NCBI GenBank assembly: GCA_028751875.1
Contig: CM054157.1
Coordinates: 1,644,246-1,708,245, forward strand
Length of the DNA: 64,000 bases
Direction of reading: 5' to 3'
From: Rapana venosa
Taxonomy: Eukaryota > Mollusca > Gastropoda > Neogastropoda > Muricidae
Below the pieces are notes generated by a model. It did no database searches, had not been told where the DNA came from, and saw only the letters and a list, made by a program, of their open reading frames with translations. The position numbers and the translations under genes are program-made. Positions 1-12,100 of this stretch are shown piece after piece. Position 1 is the stretch's first letter, and each line of letters begins with the position of its first letter.

Positions 1-380
1 GAAACACGCCACAGACTGTGTCGTTATGTATGCCACGCACCGGACACATCACATAGTATAAGGAAGTGCTCATTACCGACTTCCTCATCGCCAGTTATAT
101 TTGTTTCTGGCTATCACACACAAAGAGCCACACAGGATGTCATCACTCCAACACCCACCCCCTCCTCCCTCCTCCCACTTGACCGTGCCTAGTTATGTGT
201 AGTACTTATTTAAGTAGGAAAGGGTCAATGTCACACGTCGTAGATGTCAACAAGTATTGGAGTTTTTGCCGTTTTGTTGTTTGTTATTTGTAGGTAGAAG
301 ATGGGTGGGTTGTTTGTGTGTATATATATATATTTATATTATATGTATATATATATATGTATATATATATAGATATATAG

Positions 381-421
<41 letters not shown>

Positions 422-1126
422 TATGTATTATGTATGTGGAAAAGTTGAGATTTTATACTTTGAATAGATTAAAACATTTTTATTTCTCATCATTCTCTTG
501 GTATGAATTGTTTTGTCTTTAGAAAACAAAAATTGATAGAAAAAAGATGGAGAGTGTAATTCTCCCTCCCCCCACCAGTCAAGAAAACCCCCAACCCAAC
601 AAGAACAAAAGCAAACACAAAGGACCACAGTAGCAAGTGCAATGACAATAGTAGCAACTACTACTAAACAAGGGGAAAAAAGGTGTTGTGTAATAGTTTT
701 GTTTTGGGTTTATTGTTGTTGTTTTTCTAATTTTCTATCATTTCATCCATCACACACTTATAGTCAGTGTGATTAGTTGTTGATTTTTTTTCCTCAAATA
801 TCTCTTCTTCGTTTTTTTCTTTTTCTTCTTCTTTCTTCCTTGCATCCTCCACCTTCTCCTTCTCCTCTACTTCCTCCTCCATCCTTTTGGTACTTTGGGC
901 ACTTTGCATGATGCTTTCCGTTTCAGCTGCCATGAACTCGTCCAATCTGAGCTCATGAATTCACAGCAAAACTGGTTTACCTTAGCATAGGAACAGAATA
1001 TGCAGATGTATGGGGGTTTGGGGGATTTTTGTTGCTGTTGTTGTATTTGGGGGGTTTTGTTGGTTATTTTTTTATTTTTTTTGAAGGGGGGGGGGGGGGT
1101 CAATTTAGGGTTGGTTTCTTTTTTCT

Positions 1127-1157
<31 letters not shown>

Positions 1158-1192
1158 TGTTTGTTTATTTGGGGGAAGGGGGGTTGTTTTCA
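1..1192. other. Non-coding, probably septin intron
   Basis: No exon or gene is recognised. The stretch holds a TATATG microsatellite (about 314-430), a pyrimidine-rich block (about 785-870) and two poly-G runs (about 1086-1099 and 1137-1157). Because a septin exon starting in mid-domain follows at 1415, this is inferred to be the tail of a septin intron whose upstream exon lies before the window. The short open frames here are low-complexity artefacts. Confidence 0.6.
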
Positions 1193-1355
1193 TGGCTACA
1201 GCTCCAAGGTTCAGCAATAGTAAGATTTAGCATATATGCAACCATGTTCACCCACCATTAAGGTAGCTTGATTCCGACTTCGATGATCTTTTCTTTTGCT
1301 TTAATCCAGTCTGGCCATTTAGGCAGCCACACTCCACCTTCCAGGAGAATGTTGA
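1193..1355 (+). repeat. Rep-D dispersed repeat, copy 1
   Basis: The run from CAAGGTTCAGCAATAGTAAG through CACCCACCATTAAGGTAGC to the GGCAGCCACACTCC block matches three other places in the window (15985-16060, 26272-26350, and 25247-25335 in reverse complement). Copies are diverged and of different length, as expected of old SINE or LINE debris. The class is unknown; it may be the body of SINE-C. Confidence 0.6.
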
Positions 1356-1414
1356 TGACGGTTGGGGGGAATGTGGTGGTGACCTGACATCATCCCTGCA
1401 GTGGTGTCTTTCAG

Positions 1415-1514
1415 ATTCTGGACCAGATTGAGGACTACGGCATCAAGATCTACCCCCTGCCTGACTGCGACTCCGATGAAGATGAGGACTACAAGGAACA
1501 GTGTCGTCAGCTCA

Positions 1515-1516
<2 letters not shown>
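1415..1516 (+). CDS. Septin exon (first in window)
   Basis: Thirty-four codons, phase 0 at both ends, preceded by TTTCAG and followed at once by GTGTGTGT. The product [16 protein letters not shown]...[14 protein letters not shown] is the stretch of the septin GTPase domain just after the AKAD motif, with the usual acidic SDEDED run. The donor site is the start of a long GT microsatellite. Confidence 0.92.
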
Positions 1517-1563
<47 letters not shown>

Positions 1564-2605
1564 TGTGTGGTGTGAGTTGGGGGGGGGGATGTTGTGTGTG
1601 TGTGTGGGGAGGATGTTGTGTGTGTTTTGTGTATTTTTTATATTTTTTATATTTTATTCTTTTATATCGAGGATAATGGAATAAGCACTTATGTGCTTTT
1701 TTTTTACATCCAGTCCTCGTGTGTATGCGGATTTTTGAATTCTGTCATCTGTTCCCACCGGCACACAGTGGCCTACTCTTATGAAAAGCGGAACAGGATT
1801 TAACATGTGCGCAAGATGTTCTGCATGCGTTCGCACACGGGGCCTCAGTTTATAGTCTTATCCAAAGGACTTTTGGGGAGAGTGGAGTCTAGAGGAAAAT
1901 ATCCCCTTGAATGGGAATCGAACCCGGGTCGTCAGATTGCGAGCGCAATGTTCTGACCACTAGGCGAAAGAGAAAGAGAGTGTGTGTGTATTTGTGTACG
2001 TGTGTGGGCATGCACGTGCATGCTTGCAAGCATGCATGCTTTTGTGTGTGTGTGTGTGTGTGATGTATTTAATTGTTTACAGCATTTATCATCACAGCAG
2101 ATTTTTCCATGTGAAATTCATGCTGCCTCTTTTTTCTTAGGAAATGTGCATGCAGTTCATATCCTTTCTGATTCTACTTTCTTCTTCCCTCTGCTCTGTT
2201 CCCTCACTGTGGGGGTGGGGGGGGGGGGGGGGGGGGGGTTGTAGTGCCAGGTCTTCTCCTGTGCTCATAACTCTGCAGGGGTTTGCCCACTGCTGGCCTC
2301 AGCCAACTCCATCACTCCATCTTCAGAGCAGCTCATTTTTTGTACAGGATGCATTTATTTCATTTATTTATTTCATTTATACCACTTTAAGTCACGAGAT
2401 TTCTCTGCATGAAATTCGGGCTGCTCTCCCCGAGGAGAGCACGTCGCCACAAGAGCAGCGCCACCCTTCTTTTTTTTTTTTTTTTGGTCTGCAACTGTAT
2501 TTCTTTCCCTATCAGAGTGGTTTTTTTCTAAGAATTTTGCCAGGGACAACTCTCTTGTTGCCGTGGGTTCTTTTACGTGCGCTGCATAATTTTCTGTAAC
2601 ACACG

Positions 2606-2636
<31 letters not shown>

Positions 2637-5600
2637 TAGCGCCCAGACCACCACTCATGGTCTAATCGATGGGGAAAAAGTTTCGGGCCCAGACGGGATA
2701 CGAACCACCGCACACTTCCGACCCAGACTTTTTGCTTTCTAGACAGGCGCGTTACCTCTAGACCACCGATCCACTGGGTATGTTTGTGTTTCCATAACCC
2801 ACCAGACACTGATGACATAAGTTACTTACAGGAACTTCCACACGCATACTTGGGGATCTAAGGCACTAGCAGATCTGCACTTAAAGTTAATCTGGAGATC
2901 ATTGGAAAAACGACCTCTTTAATTCACTAGATGCCGCTGCCGAGGTTCAAACCCATGACTTCATGAACACACAGGGTTGAAGTCGAACAGTCTCATCCAC
3001 TTGGCTATCGCATCTGCTGTAATGGTATTTGATAAGGGGGATCATCTGTGGTAAGAGTTGTCTGTGTGGTCCGTTGCAGAATGCTGTCCCCTTTGCGGTG
3101 GTGGGGGCCAACGCCATCATCGAGGTCAAAGGTCGCAAGGTCAGAGGTCGCATGTACCCCTGGGGGGTGGTGGAGGTGGAGAACCCTGACCACTGTGACT
3201 TCATCAAGCTGAGGACCATGCTGATGTGTGTGCTTGTCTGTTGACCTGTTGGTCGGTCTGTTGGTCGGTCTGTCTGTTGGTCTGTCTGTCTGTTGGTTGG
3301 TCTGTCTGTTGGTTGGTCTGTTTGTTGGTCAATCTGTTCATCAGTCTGTTTGTGTATCTCTTAGTCTGCCCGCCTTTTGGTGTCTCTTAGTCTGTCTGTC
3401 TGTTGGTGTATCTCTTTGTCTGTCTGTCAGTTGGTGTATCTCTTTGTCTCTCTGTCTGTTGGTGTATCTCTTTGTCTGTCTGTCTGTTGGTGTATCTCTT
3501 TGTCTGTCTGTCTGTTGGTGTATCTCTTTGTCTGTCTGTCTGTTGGTGTATCTCTTTGTTTGTCTGTCTGTCTGTTGGTGTATCTCTTTGTCTGTCTGTC
3601 TGTTGGTGTATCTCTTGTCTGTCTGTCTGTTGGTGTTCTTTAGTCTGTCTGTCTGTTGGTGTATCTCTTGTCTGTCTGTTGGTGTATCTCTTTGTCTGTC
3701 TGTTGGTGTATCTCTGTCTGTCTGTTGGTGTATCTCTTAGTCTGTCTGTTGGTGTATCTCTGTCTGTCTGTTGGTGTATCTCTTTGTCTGTCTGTTGGTG
3801 TATCTCTTAGTCTGTCTGTCTGTTGGTGTATCTCTTTGTCTGTCTGTTGGTGTATCTCTGTCTGTCTGTTGGTGTATCTCTTAGTCTGTCTGTTGGTGTA
3901 TCTCTGTCTGTCTGTTGGTGTATCTCTTTGTCTGTCTGTTGGTGTATCTCTTTGTCTGTCTGTTGGTGTATCTCTTTGTCTGTCTGTCTGTTGGTGTATC
4001 TCTTAGTCTGTCTGTCTGTTGGTGTATCTCTGTCTGTCTGTTGGTGTATCTCTTTGTCTGTCTGTTGGTGTATCTCTGTCTGTTGGTGTATCTCTTTGTC
4101 TGTCTGTTGGTGTATCTCTTTGTCTGTCTGTCTGTTGGTGTATCTCTTAGTCTGTCTGTCTGTTGGTGTATCTCTTTGTCTGTCTGTTGGTGTATCTCTT
4201 TGTCTGTCTGTCTGTTGGTGTATCTCTTAGTCTGTCTGTCTGTTGGTGTATCTCTTTGTCTGTCTGTCTGTTGGTGTATCTCTTTGTCTGTCTGTCTGTT
4301 GGTGTATCTCTTTGTCTGTCTGTCTGTTGGTGTATCTCTTAGTCTGTCTGTCTGTTGGTGTATCTCTTAGTCTGTCTGTCTGTTGGTGTTATCTCTTTGT
4401 CTGTCTGTCTGTTGGTGTATCTCTTTGTCTGTCTGTCTGTTGGTGTATCTCTTTGTCTGTCTGTCTGTGGGTGTATCTCTTTGTCTGTCTGTCTGTTGGT
4501 GTATTCTCTTAGTCTGTCTGTTGGTGTATCTCTTTGTCTGTCTGTTGGTGTATCTCTTTGTCTGTCTGTCTGTTGTGTATCTCTTTGTCTCTCTGTCTGT
4601 TGGTGTATCTCTTTGTCTGTCTGTCTGTTGGTGTATCTCTTAGTCTGTCTGTCTGTTGGTTGTATCTCTTTGTCTGTCTGTTGGTGTATCTCTGTCTGTC
4701 TGTTGGTGTATCTCTTAGTCTGTCTGTTGTTGGTGTATCTCTTAGTCTGTCTGTCTGTTGGTGTATCTCTTTGTCTGTCTGTTGTTGGTGTATCTCTTTG
4801 TCTGTCTGTTGGTGTATCTCTGTCTGTCTGTTGGTGTATCTCTTAGTCTGTCTGTCTGTTGGTGTATCTCTTGTCTGTCTGTCTGTTGGTGTATCTCTTA
4901 GTCTGTCTGTTGTTGGTGTATCTCTTAGTCTGTCTGTCTGTTGGTGTATCTCTTAGTCTGTCTGTCTGTTGGTGTATCTCTTGTCTGTCTGTCTGTTGGT
5001 GTATCTCTTAGTTTTATTTATTTTATTTTATTTTATTCTTTTATATCGAGGATAATGGAATAAGCATTTATTGCTTTTTTACATCCAGTTCCCGTATGTA
5101 TGCGGTTTTGTAAATTCTGTCAGTCTGTTCCCACCGGCACACAATGGCCTACTCTTAGGAAAAGCGGAACAGGATTTAACGTGTGCGCAAGATTTTCTGC
5201 GTGCGTTCGCACACAGGGCCTCGGTTTATTGTCCCATCCAAAGGATGTCTGTCTGTTGGTGTATCACTTAGTCTGTCTGTCTGTTGGTGTATCTCTTTGT
5301 CTGTCTGTTCATCTGTCTGTCTGTTGGTCTGTCTGTCTGTCAGTCTTGCCCAGGCCAAAAGCTTTGCCAGTTATTTTAATTAAACTAAGTTCCCTGGCAT
5401 TTGTTAAAATGTTTTCATGATTGGAAATGTTACGGTAAGATTATCTTCAGCCATGACAAGCTCTTAGCACAACAACAACCTGCACTACCTCTCCTTTTTA
5501 AGGAGAAACAAATACCCTCTGAAGTTGGAGCGCGATTGCCTACATGGTGAGGTCGTTGAAAACAGTCATACAGGCAAAGTGCGGTGCGTTGTCACGGTCT

Positions 5601-8600
5601 CGCAGTGACGTCATGGTATGATGAGAGAGACAGGGTGCATATTCGGGGTGAACTGCCAGGGAGCTAGGCTGGTGCATGGGCAGCAACTAACTGTCTTGTC
5701 AGGGCTTTTTGACTTCCTCACACTGAGTGTCATGCTGATGTGCGTTCCTGTCTGTCTGTCTGTCTGTCTGTCTGTAGCTGAGTAGGTAGGCTGTCTTGTC
5801 TTGTAGTGTCCCAGGGTTGACTGTTTATTTATTCATTCATTCATTTATTTATTTATTTGTTTATTTATACCACTTTAAGTCACGGCAGATTTCTCTGCAT
5901 GAAATTCAGGCAGCTGTCCCCGCGGAGAGAGAGAGCGCGTCGCCAAAAGAGCAGCGCCACCCATTATTTTTTTTTCCTGTCTCTTGTCTGCAACTGTATT
6001 TGTTTCCCTATCAGAATTGCTTTTTTCTACAGAATTTTGCCAGGGACAACTCTCTTGTTGCCGTGGGTTCTTTTACATGTGTTAATTAATTCTGTGTAAC
6101 ACACGGGACCACAGTTTATTGTCTCATCCGAAAGACTAGCACCCAGACCGTCACTCGTGCTGTAAGGGATGGGGGGGGGGGGGAAGGGGGAGTTAGTTTC
6201 GGGCCCAAACGGGATTCTTCAAATCACCGCACACTTTCGACCCGGACATTTGGCTTTCTAGGCAGGCGCGTTACCTCAAGATCAGCACAGTGCCCTTAAT
6301 AACTAACACTGAGCAGCCTGGTGTGATTTTCAGCATTGATGTGCCGAACCTGCAGGTATTGATTGTAGAGGCCCTGAATGAAGGTAAAAGATACGAGGGT
6401 TTCACTGCTACAGATGTCTTCTTCTTCCTTTCTTGTAATGTTTCTCCCAAAGGAGGTTTGACATTGATGAGCCTTCTCCATCTCTCTCTGTCTTGAGCTT
6501 CCTCCTTATTTATATCCCTTTCTCTAAGATCATCTGCAATACAGGCAGCCCAGGTCTTGCTAGGTCTTCCCTTTGGTCTCTTTCCATCCACTACGAAGTT
6601 CATTGCTCTTTTTATGATGTGGTGGTCTGCTTTCCGTTGAACGTGCCCAAACCAGCGCAGTCTATTGGTACTAGCTACAGACTTCAGATCATCAACTTTG
6701 CACATTCTCCATAGTTCATTCGTGATCCTGTCTTCCCATTTGATCTTTGTCATGTAGCGTAGCACTGCTGCAGATGGCTTAGTCACAATGTGGTGTGTGT
6801 GTGTGTGTGTTTTTCAGCATTGATGTGCTGGGCCTGCAGGTATTGATTCTAGAGGCTCTGAATGCTGATAAAAGATATGAGGGTTTCACTGCTGCAGATG
6901 GCTTAGTCACAGTGTGGTGTGTGTGTGTGTGTTTTCCAGCACTCACATGCAGGATCTGCAGGAGGTGACCCAGGAGATCCACTATGAGAACTACAGGGCA
7001 GAGAAGCTGGCCAATGGGGGACAGTCACCCACCAAAACCAGCAAGAGGTGAGAGACAGAGACACAGAGAGTGAGTGAGAAAAGGACACAGAGAGAGTGAG
7101 AGAGACAGAGAGAGTGAGAGAGACAGAGAGAGAGTGAGAGAGAGAGACAGAGAGAGTGAGTGAGAGAGAGAGAGACTCTTCAGCTGTGTGTTTTGGGTTT
7201 TGTTGTGTTTGTTGTTGTTCGGTGGGGGGTGATTGTGAGGGGTTTTGTTGGTTTTTGGTGTGTTTTTTGTTTTTTTTGTTGTTGGGGATTTTGTTTTTGT
7301 TTTAGGCTGGGGGGTTTTGTTTGCTTTTTTTTCTTCTTTATTTCACTCAATTGTGGAATTATGTTGTGTCACAATGTGGTTTGGTGTTGTGATGGTTTTT
7401 GTGTTTGATGTCGCATGTGTTTGATTTTAATGGCTGTTCTCTTGAAGTGAAGTTAAAGCTTTCTTTGTGCTGTATCTGTGTGTGGGGTATGTGTGTGTGT
7501 TGTTGGGGGGGTGGTATATGTGTGTGTGTGTGTTGGGGGGAGGGGTGTGTGTTGGGATGGGGGAGGGTATATGTGTGTGTTGGGGGGGAGGGGGGTGTGC
7601 AGTGTGTATATGTGTGTGTGTAGAATATTTGTGAAATTTGATGTGCACGTGTGCATATATATTGGTCTGTGTCTCTGTGTGTGCGCGCATGTGTGTGTAT
7701 GTTTATGCATGTACATACGCTCACACAATGTGATATACATGCATGTCATTTTCAGTCAAGTCTTCATTATTTTTATTATGCCTGGAATCCAGATTGTCAA
7801 TATCATGTTCATGATACCTACTGATGTCTCATTATTACTGGTCATATTGTGAAGATTCCCTTCAAAAGGGATGTTTAGAATTTTACTTGGTGTGTGTACT
7901 TATATGATTTTTTTTTTCCATTTTGTATACAAACGCAGCAGCTGTAGTACACCGAAACAATATATAATGGATTTAATTTGTCATATAAAATATATTGATT
8001 TGATAACAGACAAAAAACAAAACCAAAAAAACAAACAAATATTGAGTTGATAAGTTTACTTTGATATGCAAAATTACAGTGATGTAAATGATCCTGTTTT
8101 GGTCTCATGTTGCCAAAAAACCCCAGTACAATTCAATTCATAACGTCTGTTCACTCTCAGTGATGTTAAGAAACTAGAACAGCCAATCTTTGAATTTGGA
8201 AAAGAAATTCAGAAAACAAGAACATTCTTTTTTGCAGCTTTCCCCAGAAACTGATCATTCAAATGATGCAGGATTAGTACAAGCATCAGAAAATTGGTGA
8301 CACAGATATCAGTATGTTGCAATAAAAGAAAAGATTAGTACCACAAAGACCTTTGTGCCAATCTTAACAATCAAGAGAAGATGTGTGACTTAAGTTAAAG
8401 CACGCCAATTGGAAGCATTGATCTCGGTGCCAAAATAAAAAGAACACACACACGCAGATACACACACACACCACGCACACATGCATGCCTGTATGCATGC
8501 ACACACACATGCATGCACGTACGCATGCACACACACACGCATGCACGTATGCATGCACACACACACATACACACGCACATGCTCATTATCATCATCGTCG

Positions 8601-9092
8601 TCATCATAATCATCATCATCACCACCACTATCATGCCAAAATCAGTGGCATGTGTATGACTTGCCAAAATTAATTACTGTGATGCAATGCGCTGTTTTTC
8701 TAATCTTCATTAGTACAGGACCCACAAACATTCAATAAACAGCGAGAAGTTCAGGAAGAGGGTTTGTTCCAAAATGCTTCCAAGTGAAACAAACATACTC
8801 ATGAATGAGACATGGGGAACATTTATACAAACTGAATTTCAAGGTTTCAAGGTTCAAAACAAACTATTGGGAGAGATTCTGGCAGATGTCTCACTACTGA
8901 AGAAAAGACGATGAAACATGATTTCATAATATTTCTGGATGAAATTGTTTACAACACCGGGAAGTTAAAAAAAGCTGAACATTTGATTATTTTGTAAGGC
9001 TTTATCAAACATTCTTCTTTTTTTCATTTTCATTTTTCTTTTTCAATGTACCGTTTGGTGGTGGGGTTGGTTTTTTGGGTTGTTTCTTTTTT

Positions 9093-9134
<42 letters not shown>

Positions 9135-12100
9135 TTATACTACCATGAAAGAATCCATTGTGTTTCATAAAACAGGCATAGAATTGAAAGAATTGAAAGC
9201 CATCCTGTTATGTTGTTGATGTTTGTGTTCAAACAATATCTTCCTGTTGTGTGTTTGGTGGGAAATAAAGCATTGTGGCGCAGTCCTTCCGGTAAGAAAT
9301 GTGGACGATGTGTCCGGTGTACTGATTGTCGTCCTCAGTGTGTGGAGGTGCACTGTGCAGCAGCAGTAGTAGTGCCTTAGTTGACGCTTCTCTCTAGCAC
9401 AGCGAACTAACGCCCTAGCTCTGAGTTAACCTGTGTACAAGTCGTCAGCAGTGTTCCTAGCAACCTGGTTCTTTCTTTCTTTATTTTTCCTTGTTACTGG
9501 GATTTTTTTCAGGTTGTCTGTCATGTGTATGCTTTTTGATGTTTTCTTGTCTTTTTGTCTGTTTTAGGGTGTTTTTTTTCATTGCTGGCTGTGTAACTCT
9601 GTCTGTGTGTCTTTGTCTGTGCTCATTCTTTGTCTGTGTGTCTTTGTCTGTGTGTATCCAGTATGCCTATTTTTGTTTCTGTGTGTCACTCTGTTTTTCT
9701 CTGCCTCTCTCTTGATATTCTTGTGGCCTATTAACACAATCCCTACTTTAAGGGAGAAAATCCCTCTGTCCCAGTACACATGCACTGTGCACATTTGTAT
9801 GCTACTGTAACCCAGTAGTGATACGGAGGTAAGGGTTGGTAGATGGTTGGTTACCCTATAGCGGGTTACCCATAGGGAAAAGGTTTAAGCTGCCATCGAA
9901 AGATGATGATAAAAAGAGAAAGAAATTTTGCTCAAAATGCTCAATGCACACCCAAAAAAATCCAAATATATATATATATAAAATAAAATGAATACCTAGT
10001 GAATCTTTGTGCCTTATGTTTCGGGTTCCTCTCTAAAGGATGCAAGGGAGGTTATAAAGTTAGTATCCAGCCAAGTGGTCAGCCATAGCTAGATGATAAC
10101 CCAAGCATTGCCATAGTACTGGCACCAGGAAGAGAAGTTAAAGAAAGGAAATGGCCCACACTGCGATCTTCATAAAAAACAACATTCCCACTTGATATTT
10201 GTAAGGAGATAGTAGTGGAGGAAGATAAGTGCAGATAACCAGTTTTATATACATGTGAATAACAACTTCCATGTTTCCTCTGCATATTATATATTTTATG
10301 TATTTAATGCTTGTGTGTGTTTTTGTGTGTGTGATCTTTTTATGAATTTAATATACATGTGTGAATATGTATCTATGTATTCATGTATCTCAAGACTATT
10401 CTTCAGTGACTTCAACATGCATACATACATATATGTATGTGTACTTTAGATGTGTGTATGTGTGTGTGTGCATTCTTCTGTGTATCTAGTAGACATGTGT
10501 AAATATATATGTGTGTATCTTTTGTGTTTTTAGCAGACGTGTACATTATGTCTGCGTGTATATCTTTCCTGTGTGTCCAGTGAACATGTGTGTATGCCTA
10601 GATGTCTGCTTGCATCTCTTCTGTGGTTAACACTCAATGTGTGTATAAGTGCAGAAGACTGCTTGTATCTCTTCTGCCCAGTATTTAACATATGTGTGTA
10701 TGTGTTTGTATGTCTTCTTTTTATTCATCATTCATGTGTGCATGTATTCATTTCTTCTTCTCAGTGTGTGTGTGTGTATTTACAGTTATATTGTTTGTTT
10801 ATGAGATATAATGTGTATTTTGTAACTGGCATATCACTACAATGTGTATAATGCAGATATCCACGTGTGTTCTCCAGTATAACTTCAAGTTAATCTGTCA
10901 AGAAATAGCTGATGATAACAGTATGTTCAACATAATGTCTTATAAAGTATGTAAATCACCTCATCATGCATTTTTGTCATGATGTGTACTTGAAGTATGT
11001 AAATCACCTCATGCATTTAGCATAATGTGTACTTGAAAGTATGTAAATCACCTCATCATACAGCGGTCATGTTGTGTACTTGAGCTATGTAGATCAGCTC
11101 ATACGTTTGCCATGATGTGTCCTTGAACAATCACAGAGAGAGAGAGAGCACAGAGTTTTGTTATGGAACCTTCAGACAGAGATAACACTGATGATCCAAT
11201 GGTTTCTGTGTCTAAGGGTTCTGTGTAATGGGAAACCTGTTGGCTGTCAGTGTGTAGTGTAAGGGTCATAGAGCTTGTAGGCCCTGAAGCCTACCTAGTG
11301 CCTGTAGCAAGGCAGGGTCTGAGGGACTGCAGGGTGACAGCTCCCTGTCCTCAGAGTGTGTGTTCTTCAGTTTAACGTCTATTCACATTTAGTGATTTTA
11401 GACGTGTCAGTCCCTCAATCACCTAACTTTGCTGGGACTGTCCTACTATCAGCAAACAACCCAAGTCCCCCCCACAGTGTTACATGGTTGACTTAGATTC
11501 AGATGTGGGGGGTGTGTTTTGGTTTTGGTTTGGTTTTTTTATTTATTATTTTTATTTGGGTTTTTTTAATTTTATACTTGTATATCGAGGATCATGGAAT
11601 AAGCACTAATGTGCTTTTTTACATCCAGTCCCCATGTGTATGCGGTTTTGTAAATTGTCATCTGTTCCCACCGGCGCACAATGGCCTACTCTTACGAAAA
11701 GCGGAACAGGATGTTAATGTGTGCGCAAGATGTTTTGCATGTGTTTGCACACGGGGCCTTGGTTTATAGTCTCATCCGAAGGACTTTTTGGGAGAGTGGA
11801 ATCTGCACTGATGTTAACTCCAGGGGAAAAGATCCCCTTGAACGGGAATCGAACCCGGGTTGTCAGGTTGCGAGCACAATGTTCTAACCACTAGGCTATC
11901 CCGTCCCCCCTTGTGTGTGCGTACGTGTGCATGTGTTTGTGTGAATATATTTGTTTGGGTAAGGAGGTGGGTTGGGTTGGGTTTATTTCTGTTATTTCTA
12001 TTTACAGAATTTTTTTTTACTTCACATTTCAAGGCAAAATATTGTCATTGATCTTTCTATGTCGTGTTACTGAATAACTTGTGGATCCATGATGTGTTGT

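Noticed and set aside
727..945. 72-codon Glu/Lys-rich minus frame
   Set aside because: Arises from a pyrimidine-rich stretch; no homology and no splice context.
3228..4956. Long overlapping open frames rich in Leu, Ser, Val and Cys
   Set aside because: They are translations of the TCTG/GTTGGTGTATCTCT tandem repeat and stay open in several frames at once; no start context or homology.
11860..11912. tRNA gene
   Set aside because: A and B boxes are present, but the cloverleaf is not complete and the sequence continues as SINE-A, repeated elsewhere.
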